NCBI RefSeq assembly: GCF_002432345.1
Contig: NZ_DJDT01000051.1
Location: 1-24,689, forward strand
DNA length: 24,689 nucleotides
From: Pedobacter sp. UBA5917
GTDB taxonomy: Bacteria > Bacteroidota > Bacteroidia > Sphingobacteriales > Sphingobacteriaceae
Direction of reading: 5' to 3'
Made by a program: the position numbers and the translations under genes. Below are positions 14,467-23,000 of the stretch, piece by piece (the first letter of the stretch is position 1; every line of letters starts with the position of its first letter). The notes under the pieces were generated by a model. That model made no database searches. It was not told where the DNA came from and saw only the letters and a list, made by a program, of their open reading frames with translations.

Positions 14467-15405
14467 TTATTTTAATAAGGTAACATAGCCATTCAGTTCT
14501 ACCCAGGCCGACGTTCCATTTCTTACACGTATGATATAAAAATAGGTCCCATCACTCAATCCGCTCCCTTCCCAATTGTTCTTATAGTCCTTTTCCTGGT
14601 AAACCGTACTACCGTAACGATTAATTACGGTGAGTTCGTTAAATTCAAAACTATTCAGGTTATCGATAAAGAAAGTATCATTTTTACCATCCCCATTCGG
14701 CGTAAAAACATTGTGTACATGTAGTGCCGAAATCTGTTTATTATCGGTTGAGGTATTGTTGCTTAATTTAGGATCAAACTCTGTTGCTGATATGGTTGCC
14801 GTATTGCTAATGAAACCAGGCTGTTTGGCTTTTACCCTTATCTCCAATTCTGCAAAATAGGCCACAGGCATCAAAGGTATCTGCCATGTAATCTGGTGCA
14901 ACGTTGCGTCATAGTTTACCTGGCCCTCACTTGGGATAATTATACCTTCGAAAGTTAAGTTATCGGGCAGCCGGTCTACAATATTTAAATTAGTGGCATT
15001 ACTGGTTCCGTTGTTACGTACATTTAGGTAATAGCTAAAAACCTGGTTACTCAATATTTCACGTGTTTCGGAACGTTTTACAATTGCAACATCGGCTGGC
15101 AAACTTTGCTCTCCGATTATTTCTACGATTGTAGGCGGGGATGGACATCCAGTAGCATTTTCGGCAATTACTTTATAGATCCCTGTTTCCCTAACCGACA
15201 AGGTGGTTGCAGATTCGCCAGGCAACAAAATATCGTTTTTGTACCAGGTTAATTTTTCCGATTCAGCCGCATCAGCATGCAAAATAGCAACAGCACCTCT
15301 TTTGAGTATATATTTCTGCGCGTGTTGGCTCGACTGTCCCTTCGCTTTTTCTGAGAAAATAAAAAGCAGGATAAAACAAACAGGGATGTAAGACTTTATA
15401 CCCAT
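14467..15405 (-). CDS. Secreted protein with DUF11-like repeat and T9SS type B sorting domain
   Basis: The protein is 312 residues long from the ATG at 15405; a TTG three codons earlier is the only upstream alternative. It has a signal peptide (SYIPVCFILLFIFSEKAKG), an Ig-like region up to about residue 100 (LTWYKNDILLPGES ... GIYKVIAENATGC), and a DUF11-type repeat (NVRNNGTSNATNLNIVDRLP) at about 125-215. The C-terminus is VFTPNGDGKNDTFFIDNL followed by VINRYGSTVYQ and DGTYFYIIRV, the gliding-motility-associated type B sorting domain that directs export through T9SS and surface attachment. The downstream PorP/SprF gene follows after 3 bases and is the probable partner. The short size, with only one repeat, suggests a small surface protein or a reduced member of a larger adhesin family. 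Confidence 0.9.
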   Translation of the reverse strand: MGIKSYIPVCFILLFIFSEKAKGQSSQHAQKYILKRGAVAILHADAAESEKLTWYKNDILLPGESATTLSVRETGIYKVIAENATGCPSPPTIVEIIGEQSLPADVAIVKRSETREILSNQVFSYYLNVRNNGTSNATNLNIVDRLPDNLTFEGIIIPSEGQVNYDATLHQITWQIPLMPVAYFAELEIRVKAKQPGFISNTATISATEFDPKLSNNTSTDNKQISALHVHNVFTPNGDGKNDTFFIDNLNSFEFNELTVINRYGSTVYQEKDYKNNWEGSGLSDGTYFYIIRVRNGTSAWVELNGYVTLLK

Positions 15406-15429
15406 TACCAGCAATCGAAACCATTTTAA

Positions 15430-16149
15430 TTAAAGCGTTGCTGCCTGCGCACCGGTAACTGTTACACCAGGTGAATTTGGTGTGGCGTTAATTGTGATAT
15501 CATGATCTTTACTTGTAACACAATAATGCCCCACACCAGGTATAAAATAACCCACTTTTACACGGAGTTTATTTTGCCCGATAACAAGGCCATCGGCTGT
15601 TACTGGCGTATAATCTTTTGTAGAAGCTGACGGAGAAGTTAATTTAATCTCGTTGCCCGATCCATCCAACCTGTACCACTGATAGCCATAAGTAGTATAG
15701 GCATCAGTAGCGGTGGGCGTAGCTACCTGGGCGGCAGGCGTACTGGTATTACAGTAGTTTTTAGCTACGAAATCGATACTGAGCGGTTTAAAAATATAGA
15801 TCGCGATTTCCTGGTAAGGGGTTTCGCATAATGATGCATCTGTAGGCACACCTTTTAAATAATAGTAACCTGTTTTTGGATTATTTATGGTTGTACCCGT
15901 GAGTGACGCCATAGTTGCCCCAACTGCCGTGGCCGGATCGTCGGGTGCACTTATTTTGGTGCTACTGTAATATAACCTCGGGGTGTACCCCGATGGTATT
16001 GTTGCAGAAGCATCGCTATAGGAAACCGTTTCCCCGTCGCAGAAGCGTTTTACATTTGCATCGGTTACCTGCTGCCCATTGGCATTTGAAATAAGTCCGA
16101 TAATCATCAATAATCCCAAACAAGATTTTTTTGTAGCGTTTTTGCCCAT
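15430..16149 (-). CDS. Secreted Ig-like protein lacking a sorting domain
   Basis: The frame is open from 16239, but the start at 16149 gives a proper signal peptide (KKSCLGLLMIIGLISNANG, then QQ), so I use it; the product is 239 residues. The mature part has Cys pairs and Ig-like strands (YGYQWYRLDGSGNEIKLTS ... NKLRVKVGYFIPGVGHYCV) typical of T9SS surface proteins in this phylum. It ends abruptly with NATPNSPGVTVTGAQAATL, which looks like the linker into a further Ig repeat, and no sorting domain follows. The next gene starts 24 bases on. The gene may be a truncated remnant of a longer adhesin or a true short periplasmic or secreted partner of the sorting-domain protein downstream. Confidence 0.75.
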   Translation of the reverse strand: MGKNATKKSCLGLLMIIGLISNANGQQVTDANVKRFCDGETVSYSDASATIPSGYTPRLYYSSTKISAPDDPATAVGATMASLTGTTINNPKTGYYYLKGVPTDASLCETPYQEIAIYIFKPLSIDFVAKNYCNTSTPAAQVATPTATDAYTTYGYQWYRLDGSGNEIKLTSPSASTKDYTPVTADGLVIGQNKLRVKVGYFIPGVGHYCVTSKDHDITINATPNSPGVTVTGAQAATL

Positions 16150-16453
16150 AATAATTGTATAAAATAATAAATCATTAAATATGTGCAGCTTGGGATAGTT
16201 ACCAATAAAGGGTAGAATTACTGCAAAAACATGGGACAATCAGATTTCCATTCATAATAGAGCATTTAGAAAATCTAATACACGAATGTATTTAAAAATA
16301 GCTTGAATCTAAAATTTAATTTATAATTTTAAGTGATTTTTAAAAACGGTCGCCCTGGACCGGAAAGAATATTCAATTTTTAAAAATCGGCAGCACTAAC
16401 AACTTGGTGTGATTATTATTTTTCAGTTAACACTTCTTGTACCTATACATTAC
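16150..16453. other. Divergent intergenic region with a small palindrome and a direct repeat
   Basis: This 304-base AT-rich gap separates two divergent surface-protein genes. CGGTC (16347-16351) and GACCG (16358-16362) form a small inverted repeat in its middle. TTTTTAAAAACGG (about 16337-16349) and TTTTTAAAAATCGG (about 16376-16389) form a direct repeat. These could be regulator sites for both genes. I found no convincing promoter pair and no further gene. Confidence 0.35.
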
Positions 16454-18091
16454 ATGAAAAAAATAGTATTGCTATTGATATATGTGATTTTTTCATCAAG
16501 CTTTAGCCCTGCATGGATCGATACAGATGGCGATGGAATAGCTAATGAACAGGATCTGGACGACGACAATGATGGTATAGCCGATATAATAGAATGCCCC
16601 CCACTTAACACAGCAGAGTTTAATGGCACTTTTGGCGCGATTACTTTAGCGCAGAGAACAAGGGATTTACAAACTCCTATCACACAATCATACGCATATG
16701 GTGGCAGGGGGACTAATTCATTATTCCCTGCAGCCAGGTATGTAGTAACCAGCCATCTTTGGAGTGATAATATCCATTCTTCCAACTCGGTTTGGCAAAA
16801 TTTTTATGGCCATACTACCGGAGATGATACTGATGCTTTTTTGGCAGTAAATGGATCCTTGTCTCCTGCAGTTCTATATCAGCAAAGTTTAACCTTACAA
16901 CCCAATACCGCTTATCGTTTATCTTTTTTTGCCATTAATGCCCTTACGCAGATAGGTTATTCTGATCCGGTTAGTATGGAGATGAGATTTTATAATGAAA
17001 CGACCAATACCCTGATAACAACGATCCAAAGTGGGGATTTATACCCAACGCAAAAAGCTGAAGGCTCAAAAATCACCAGGGATGACTGGCACGAAACCAC
17101 TGCCACTGTAAATACTACTACCGGTACAAAATATAGGATTGAAGTGGTAAATATCTCGACAAGCTTTTCCGGCAACGATTTTGCCCTTGATGACATCACT
17201 TTACATACCTTAAACTGTCCTGATACTGACGGTGATGGCATACCAGATTTAGAAGATACCGATAGTGACAATGACGGATGTTCCGATAGTAACGAATATT
17301 ACAATCGTACCAATGCGTCGGGCAATGATGACAGATATGGGCCACAGGCCAGCAGAACTGTTGATGCAACAGGAAAAGTAATCGGCGCTAGTTATACCAG
17401 TACGTTTTATACCAATGTAATTACAGTTAACCGGCAGGCAAACATTAACAGTGCACCAACTGATAAATTGATAGATGCCGGCAGCAATACCAGTTATACA
17501 GCCAATGCAAACACCACCGCAGGCACCTTGATTTACCAGTGGCAGGTAAGTACCGATAATAAAATCAATTGGACAAATGTAACTAATGGTACACGTTATA
17601 GTGGCACTACAACCAATACTTTAAATGTAAATGCCGTACCCAAAACCATGAATGGTTATTTTTATCGGTTATTGATACGGAATAGCAGTAACGTATGCGC
17701 TGATGTTTATACAACACCTGCTATTTTGGATATTAAGCCAGTTGCCCAAAACGATCTGGATTGCTATACACCTGGTATTTCAAGAATGATTACTGTGCTC
17801 AGCAATGATAATACAGGGGATAATCCTGTTGCTACAACAGTCGTAATTGTTTCAGCTGCTGTTACCGATGGAGGTAAAAAATTGATCATCAATAACGAAG
17901 GCACCTGGCAGGTTGGTACCGATGGAAAAATTACTTTCACCCCCGAACCTAATTTTAGGACCCAACCAACGACAATCAGTTACAAATTTCAGGATGCCGA
18001 GGGCAATGATTCAAACCAGGCCACATTAACGCTTAAACCCACCCAATCGCCACAGGTACAGTTAACGGGAAGTTCACCGAAACAATTCTAG
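16454..18091 (+). CDS. Surface-type protein with TSP3, Ig-like and cadherin-like regions, no sorting domain
   Basis: I use the ATG at 16454 because it begins a signal peptide (MKKIVLLLIYVIFSSSFSPA); an earlier GTG frame adds nothing family-like. The product is 545 residues. After the signal come calcium-binding thrombospondin type 3 repeats (DTDGDGIANEQDLDDDNDG, about 22-45). A beta-rich, lectin-like domain follows to about 250 (HTTGDDTDAFLAVNGSL, RIEVVNIS). Another TSP3 stretch (DTDGDGIPDLEDTDSDNDG) follows, then an Ig-like repeat, and a cadherin-like end (ITVLSNDNTG ... TISYKFQDAEGND). It stops in QSPQVQLTGSSPKQF, like the start of another repeat, and lacks a sorting domain; its stop codon overlaps that of metF. 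It is likely truncated, or anchored by other means. The divergent neighbours are T9SS-type genes. Confidence 0.8.
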   Translation: MKKIVLLLIYVIFSSSFSPAWIDTDGDGIANEQDLDDDNDGIADIIECPPLNTAEFNGTFGAITLAQRTRDLQTPITQSYAYGGRGTNSLFPAARYVVTSHLWSDNIHSSNSVWQNFYGHTTGDDTDAFLAVNGSLSPAVLYQQSLTLQPNTAYRLSFFAINALTQIGYSDPVSMEMRFYNETTNTLITTIQSGDLYPTQKAEGSKITRDDWHETTATVNTTTGTKYRIEVVNISTSFSGNDFALDDITLHTLNCPDTDGDGIPDLEDTDSDNDGCSDSNEYYNRTNASGNDDRYGPQASRTVDATGKVIGASYTSTFYTNVITVNRQANINSAPTDKLIDAGSNTSYTANANTTAGTLIYQWQVSTDNKINWTNVTNGTRYSGTTTNTLNVNAVPKTMNGYFYRLLIRNSSNVCADVYTTPAILDIKPVAQNDLDCYTPGISRMITVLSNDNTGDNPVATTVVIVSAAVTDGGKKLIINNEGTWQVGTDGKITFTPEPNFRTQPTTISYKFQDAEGNDSNQATLTLKPTQSPQVQLTGSSPKQF

Positions 18092-19041
18092 AAAATAGCT
18101 TTCGCAATCTTTTTGGTCTGTTCGGGACGGCCCATGGTATAAAAATGCAGTACAGGGGCACCAAAATCAATCAGCTCCTTACATTGTTTAATCATGGCTT
18201 CGGTACCGATTTCTTTTGCCTCATTGTTATTTTTGGCGTGAGATAATGCATCGGTCAATTCATCCGGTAAATCAATATGAAATATCTTAGGCAGCACATT
18301 TAGCTGAGACAAGGTACTAATTGGCTTCAATCCCGGGATAATCGGAATATTGATATCGTTTTCCCTGCATTTCTTTACAAAATCAAAATACTTTTGGTTA
18401 TCAAAGAACATCTGCGTTACGATAAACTCAGCACCAGCATCTACCTTTTTCTTCAGGTATTTGAAATCGGTACTCATGTTAGGCGCTTCAAAATGTTTTT
18501 CGGGATAGCCGGCCACACCGATACAGAAATCGCTTTTAAAGGTTTCTACGTCTTCGTGCAGGAATTTACCTTCGTTATGGTTTTTAATATGCTCGATTAA
18601 ATCCGTCGCATAACAATGTCCGCCTGGAGTTGGAACGAAATTCCCATCTGCTTTACGGGCATCACCGCGAAGCGCCAGCACATTATCAATGCCCAAAAAC
18701 TGCAGATCGATCAGCGCATTTTCGGTTTCTTCTTTGGTAAAACCACCACAGATGAGATGTGGAACCGCATCAACCTTGTATTTATGGATAATGGCAGCAC
18801 ATATAGCAATGGTACCCGGACGCTTGCGGTACGATACCTTTTGCAGCAAACCATTTGCCTGCTCTTTATAAATGTAATCTTCGCGGAGCGAAGTTACATC
18901 GATAAAAGGAGGATTGAACTCCAAAAGAGGTTCGATGGCGTCGTAAATCCATTGGATGCTCTGCCCTTTTACAGGTGGTAATAATTCAAAAGAGAATAAG
19001 GTTTTACCCTTTGCGTTTTTTATATGGTCTGTAATTTTCAT
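18088..19041 (-). CDS. metF: 5,10-methylenetetrahydrofolate reductase
   Basis: The 317-residue flavoprotein reduces methylene-tetrahydrofolate to methyl-tetrahydrofolate, the methyl donor for MetH. FSFELLPP near the N-terminus has Glu19, which matches the catalytic glutamate in FEFFPP of the E. coli enzyme. NVLALRGDARKADG, GVAGYPEKHFEAPN and AEFIVTQMFFDNQKYFDFV are family signatures along the TIM barrel. It lies on the same strand as metH, 138 bases downstream; that gap contains an inverted repeat. It may be read from the SAM riboswitch-controlled promoter of metH. Its stop codon shares the palindrome CTAG with the stop of the convergent surface-protein gene, so there is no room for a terminator between them. 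Confidence 0.97.
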   Translation of the reverse strand: MKITDHIKNAKGKTLFSFELLPPVKGQSIQWIYDAIEPLLEFNPPFIDVTSLREDYIYKEQANGLLQKVSYRKRPGTIAICAAIIHKYKVDAVPHLICGGFTKEETENALIDLQFLGIDNVLALRGDARKADGNFVPTPGGHCYATDLIEHIKNHNEGKFLHEDVETFKSDFCIGVAGYPEKHFEAPNMSTDFKYLKKKVDAGAEFIVTQMFFDNQKYFDFVKKCRENDINIPIIPGLKPISTLSQLNVLPKIFHIDLPDELTDALSHAKNNNEAKEIGTEAMIKQCKELIDFGAPVLHFYTMGRPEQTKKIAKAIF

Positions 19042-19053
19042 AACCTGGTTTGG

Positions 19054-19169
19054 TTGTCATGCTGATCCGATCGCTATCGGATTTTAACATGGCAGCAGTT
19101 CTTTTATCGACTGCAAAATAAAATATATTTTCTCTATCTAAAGATCCTTTGTTATACTCAGGATGACAA
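19054..19169. repeat. Inverted repeat between metH and metF
   Basis: TTGTCATGCTGA (19054-19065) and TCAGGATGACAA (19158-19169) form 12-base ends that are complementary except for one position. Just inside the left end is a perfect hairpin, ATCCGAT, CGCT, ATCGGAT (19065-19082). The layout looks like a small non-coding mobile or dispersed repeat. I recall similar GTCATGCTGA...TCAGGATGAC sequences between genes in Bacteroidota, but the window has one copy. It fills most of the metH-metF gap and could partly uncouple metF expression from metH. Confidence 0.6.
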
Positions 19170-19179
19170 AGTGAAGGCA

Positions 19180-22100
19180 TTAATAAGCTAAATTCGGACT
19201 CAACCAGCGCTCTACTTCTTCAATCGACATACCTTTTCTGATGGCATAATCTTCAATCTGATCTTTGGTAATTTTTCCAAGGCCAAAATACCTCGAATCA
19301 GGATGTGCGAAATAAAAACCGCTTACCGCCGCTGTTGGATACATGGCATAACTTTCGGTTAAATGCAACCCGATTTTATTTTCAGCATCGAGCAATTCGA
19401 ATAAGGTTCCTTTTTCGGTGTGTTCCGGACAGGCCGGATATCCCGGTGCTGGACGTATACCCGCATATTCCTCCTTGATCAGTTCCTGATTGGTGAGATT
19501 TTCATCCTGTGCATACCCCCAATATTCTTTACGCACGCGTTCGTGCATGCGCTCAGCAAAAGCTTCTGCCAAACGATCGGCCAATGCTTTAGCCATAATG
19601 CTGTTGTAATCGTCGTAATTGGCTTCGAACTCATTTACAAGTTCATCAATCCCAATACCCGCAGTTAAAGCAAAGCCGCCAAAATAATCCTGGATTCCAC
19701 TTTTCTTTGGTGCGATAAAATCAGATAAGGCGTAGTAAGGTTGCCCATCTACTTTTTCTGCCTGTTGGCGGAGAGTGTGAATGGTTACTTGTCTTGAGTC
19801 TTCAGTCTTTAGTCCTGAGTCGACCGGTCGACTTCCGACTTCGGACTCCGGACTCCGGACTTCCAAAACAATATCGTCTTCTACCGAATTTGCCGGCCAG
19901 AAACCAATTACGGCCCTTGCGGTTAATAATTTCTCATCGAGAATACGTTTTAACAACACCTGTGCATCGTTAAAAAGTTTTTTGGCCTCATCACCTACAT
20001 TTTTATCATCGAAAATTTTCGGATAACTGCCACGGAGTTCCCAGGTATGGAAAAATGGGGTCCAATCGATGTAAGGAACCAGTTCTTCTAAAGGATAATT
20101 ATCAAAAACCCTTGTACCTGTAAATTCGGGCACTGGCAGGTTAGGTTCAAAATCTATTTTAAATTTATTTTCACGTGCCTGTTCCAATGTTTTGAAACGT
20201 TTATCGGAACGTTTGTTTAAATGCGCTTCACGTGCTTTGTCGTATTCGGCCCTGATGCCTGCTACATATTCGTCTTTAGTTTCAGGGTTCATCAAGGTAC
20301 TGCACACGGTAACACTTCTCGAAGCATCTAACACATGGATAGCTGGGCCGGAGTAATTTGGCGCTACTTTTACCGCCGCATGGATCCTCGAAGTAGTAGC
20401 CCCACCGATAATTAAAGGAATGGTAAAACCTTCGCGCTCCATTTCTTTGGCAAAATGGACCATTTCATCAAGTGAAGGTGTTATCAAACCACTTAATCCG
20501 ATGATATCAGCATTAACTTCTTTGGCTTTTTTGATGATTTCCTGCGCAGGCACCATCACGCCCATATCTATAATTTCGAAGTTATTACAGGCCAATACCA
20601 CACCCACAATATTTTTTCCGATATCGTGTACATCGCCCTTAACAGTAGCCATTAATACCTTTCCAGCTGAAGAATTCTGATCCTGATCGGGATTATCCAG
20701 TTTTTCCTGTTCGATGAAAGGTAAAAGATAGGCTACGGCTTTTTTCATTACTCTTGCCGATTTTACTACTTGTGGCAGGAACATTTTTCCGGCTCCGAAC
20801 AAATCACCTACAATGTTCATCCCGTCCATCAGCGGACCTTCGATCACCTGTATCGGACGGGCATATTTTTGACGGGCTTCTTCCACATCATCATCGAGGT
20901 ACTCTACAAGACCCTTTACCAGCGAATGCGATAATCTTTCTTCTACGGTTCCTTTACGCCATTCTTCGTCTTTTACAACTTCTTTGCCTTTTGATTTTAC
21001 GGTATCGGCATATTCTACCAATCGCTCAGTGGCATCTTCTCTGCGGTTTAAGAGTACATCTTCTACCCTTTCTAACAGTTCGGGTGGAATTTCCTGATAA
21101 ACCTCTAACATCCCTGCATTTACAATTCCCATATCCAAGCCCGCATGTATGGCATGATAAAGAAATGCGGAGTGCATGGCTTCGCGTACGGTATTGTTTC
21201 CCCTGAAAGAGAAAGATATGTTAGAAACCCCTCCACTTACCTTGGCATATGGCAGGTTTTCCTTGATCCAGCGGGTAGCATTTATAAAATCGACTGCATA
21301 GTTGTTGTGCTCTTCCAAACCGGTTGCCACAGTTAAAATATTCGGGTCGAAAATGATATCCTCAGGTGGGAAACCGATTTCATCCACTAAAATATCATAG
21401 CTCCTTTTACAGATTTCTTTTCTGCGTTCGTAATTATCGGCCTGGCCCTGTTCATCAAAGGCCATTACCACAACTGCAGCACCATACTGCATAATTTTAC
21501 GGGCGCTATCGCGGAATTTTTCTTCGCCTTCTTTTAGAGAGATCGAGTTTACAATTCCTTTTCCCTGCAAACATTTTAAACCATTTTCAATAACCGACCA
21601 TTTTGATGAATCGACCATGATAGGCAGTTTGGCAATATCGGGTTCTGAAGCAATGAGGTTTAAGAACTTGGTCATAGCTGCCTCCGAATCCAACATCCCC
21701 TCGTCCATGTTCACATCAATTACCTGCGCACCACCTTCCACTTGTTGCAAGGCAACAGCTAAAGCAGCTTCATAATCGCCGCCCAAAATAAGTTTAGAGA
21801 ATTTTGGTGAACCGGTAATATTTGTTCTTTCGCCAATGTTTACGAAAATACTTTCAGGGGTAATGGTTACAGGCTCCAGTCCGCTTAAACGCATATACGG
21901 TTCCAAAACAGGAATCTTTCTTGGTTCTGCTTTTTTAGCATTCTTGGCAATACAGCCAATGTGCTCCGGAGTGGTACCGCAGCAACCACCAACAATATTA
22001 ACAAAACCTGAAGTGATAAAATCATCAACCAAATGAGCAGTTTCGTGCGGTTGTTCATCATAAGCGCCAAACTCATTCGGTAAACCGGCATTAGGATAGG

Positions 22101-22896
22101 CCGACACGTAACAACCAGCTTTTGCAGCCAATTCTTCGATGTGTGGACGCATCTCCTTAGCTCCCAAAGCACAGTTAAAACCGATACTTAAGGGTTTGGC
22201 ATGCATTACCGAGTTTAAGAAAGCTTCGGCCGTTTGGCCAGAAAGTGTTCTGCCAGAGGCATCGGTAATGGTACCCGAAATCATAATTTCGAGTTTACGC
22301 CCAATTACCTCTTCATATTTTTTAATGGCTACAATAGCCACTTTCGCATTTAAGGTATCAAAAATGGTTTCAATCAATAATACATCCGAACCTCCATCTA
22401 CCAAGCCACGCACCTGCTCGTAATAAGCTTCTTCGAGTTCGTCGAAATATACTGCCCTAAAACCAGGGTCGTTTACATTTGGCGACATAGAGAGGGTACG
22501 GTTGGTTGGACCAATGGCACCGGCAACAAAACATTTACGATCGGGGTTTGCCGCCATAAACTCTTCTGCTGCTTCTTTTGCCACACGCGCTCCTTCGAAA
22601 CTCATTTCGTACGAAAGGTCTTCCATCTGGTAATCGGCCATGGAAATGCGCTGCGTACTGAAAGTATTGGTTTCGATGATATCGGCACCGGCCGCCATAT
22701 ACTCCAGGTGTATTGTTTTTATAATATCCGGACGTGTGATGTTGAGCAAATCGTTATTGCCTTTTACATCACAGGGATGGTCCTTAAAGCGCTCTCCCCT
22801 AAAATCTTCTTCGGTTAAGGTATATCGCTGAATCATGGTACCCATTGCACCATCAATCACCAAAATACGTTTCTCTAATTCTTCTCTTATACCCAT
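19180..22896 (-). CDS. metH: Cobalamin-dependent methionine synthase with an in-frame repeat insertion
   Basis: MetH transfers the methyl group of methyl-tetrahydrofolate to homocysteine through cobalamin. The frame is open to 22968, but that extension reads repeat DNA, so I use MGIREELEKR at 22896 (1238 residues; E. coli has 1227). The homocysteine domain (1-325) has the zinc ligands Cys242, Cys305 and Cys306. A pterin domain follows (about 355-615), then a cobalamin cap and the B12 domain with DVHDIGKN, where His757 should bind cobalt. The activation domain (about 920-1238) has RPAPGYPACPEH for SAM binding. Residues about 1013-1036, between DDIVLE and VTIHTLRQQ, are encoded by a heptad-armed inverted repeat. 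Control is by the SAM-I riboswitch upstream; metF follows. Confidence 0.97.
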   Translation of the reverse strand: MGIREELEKRILVIDGAMGTMIQRYTLTEEDFRGERFKDHPCDVKGNNDLLNITRPDIIKTIHLEYMAAGADIIETNTFSTQRISMADYQMEDLSYEMSFEGARVAKEAAEEFMAANPDRKCFVAGAIGPTNRTLSMSPNVNDPGFRAVYFDELEEAYYEQVRGLVDGGSDVLLIETIFDTLNAKVAIVAIKKYEEVIGRKLEIMISGTITDASGRTLSGQTAEAFLNSVMHAKPLSIGFNCALGAKEMRPHIEELAAKAGCYVSAYPNAGLPNEFGAYDEQPHETAHLVDDFITSGFVNIVGGCCGTTPEHIGCIAKNAKKAEPRKIPVLEPYMRLSGLEPVTITPESIFVNIGERTNITGSPKFSKLILGGDYEAALAVALQQVEGGAQVIDVNMDEGMLDSEAAMTKFLNLIASEPDIAKLPIMVDSSKWSVIENGLKCLQGKGIVNSISLKEGEEKFRDSARKIMQYGAAVVVMAFDEQGQADNYERRKEICKRSYDILVDEIGFPPEDIIFDPNILTVATGLEEHNNYAVDFINATRWIKENLPYAKVSGGVSNISFSFRGNNTVREAMHSAFLYHAIHAGLDMGIVNAGMLEVYQEIPPELLERVEDVLLNRREDATERLVEYADTVKSKGKEVVKDEEWRKGTVEERLSHSLVKGLVEYLDDDVEEARQKYARPIQVIEGPLMDGMNIVGDLFGAGKMFLPQVVKSARVMKKAVAYLLPFIEQEKLDNPDQDQNSSAGKVLMATVKGDVHDIGKNIVGVVLACNNFEIIDMGVMVPAQEIIKKAKEVNADIIGLSGLITPSLDEMVHFAKEMEREGFTIPLIIGGATTSRIHAAVKVAPNYSGPAIHVLDASRSVTVCSTLMNPETKDEYVAGIRAEYDKAREAHLNKRSDKRFKTLEQARENKFKIDFEPNLPVPEFTGTRVFDNYPLEELVPYIDWTPFFHTWELRGSYPKIFDDKNVGDEAKKLFNDAQVLLKRILDEKLLTARAVIGFWPANSVEDDIVLEVRSPESEVGSRPVDSGLKTEDSRQVTIHTLRQQAEKVDGQPYYALSDFIAPKKSGIQDYFGGFALTAGIGIDELVNEFEANYDDYNSIMAKALADRLAEAFAERMHERVRKEYWGYAQDENLTNQELIKEEYAGIRPAPGYPACPEHTEKGTLFELLDAENKIGLHLTESYAMYPTAAVSGFYFAHPDSRYFGLGKITKDQIEDYAIRKGMSIEEVERWLSPNLAY
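19790..19866. repeat. Heptad-armed inverted repeat, copy B (inside metH)
   Basis: Eleven seven-base units in register run across 19790-19866. On the left they are TGTCTTG, AGTCTTC, AGTCTTT, AGTCCTG. The centre is the perfect palindrome GTCGACCGGTCGAC (19819-19832). On the right they are CTTCCGA, CTTCGGA, CTCCGGA (twice), CTTCCAA. The arms are inverted relative to each other. The element lies wholly in the metH frame, has no stop in that frame and encodes about 24 polar residues (RSPESEVGSRP, VDSGLKTEDSRQ). Confidence 0.85.
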
Positions 22897-22907
22897 TTGT
22901 TGTTGTA

Positions 22908-22990
22908 AGATTTGAGATATGAGATGGTAGATATGGGAGTAGATTAGACACAACGTCTCAAATCTCAAATCTATAGTCTCAAGTCTCGAA
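22908..22990. repeat. Heptad-armed inverted repeat, copy C (metH 5' leader)
   Basis: The left arm has units AGATTTG, AGATATG, AGATGGT, AGATATG (22908-22935). The right arm has TCTCAAA (twice), TCTATAG, TCTCAAG, TCTCGAA (22956-22990). Positions 22908-22924 pair with 22956-22972 at 16 of 17 places, giving a strong potential hairpin. It lies between the SAM riboswitch with its terminator and the metH start codon, beginning 12 bases upstream of the ATG, so it is part of the metH leader RNA. Confidence 0.8.
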
Positions 22991-23000
22991 AAGGCTTATT

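Noticed and set aside
15405..15440. A frameshift splitting one long surface protein into the genes ending at 15430 and starting at 15405
   Set aside because: The downstream gene has its own signal peptide directly after its start, so two separate exported proteins fit better.
19790..19866. The heptad array in metH as a CRISPR-like array or a sequencing artefact
   Set aside because: Units are far too short for CRISPR, the reading frame stays open through it, and similar elements occur at other loci in the window.
22897..22968. A 24-codon N-terminal extension of metH
   Set aside because: It would translate heptad repeat DNA, and the family's normal start matches MGIREELEKR at 22896.
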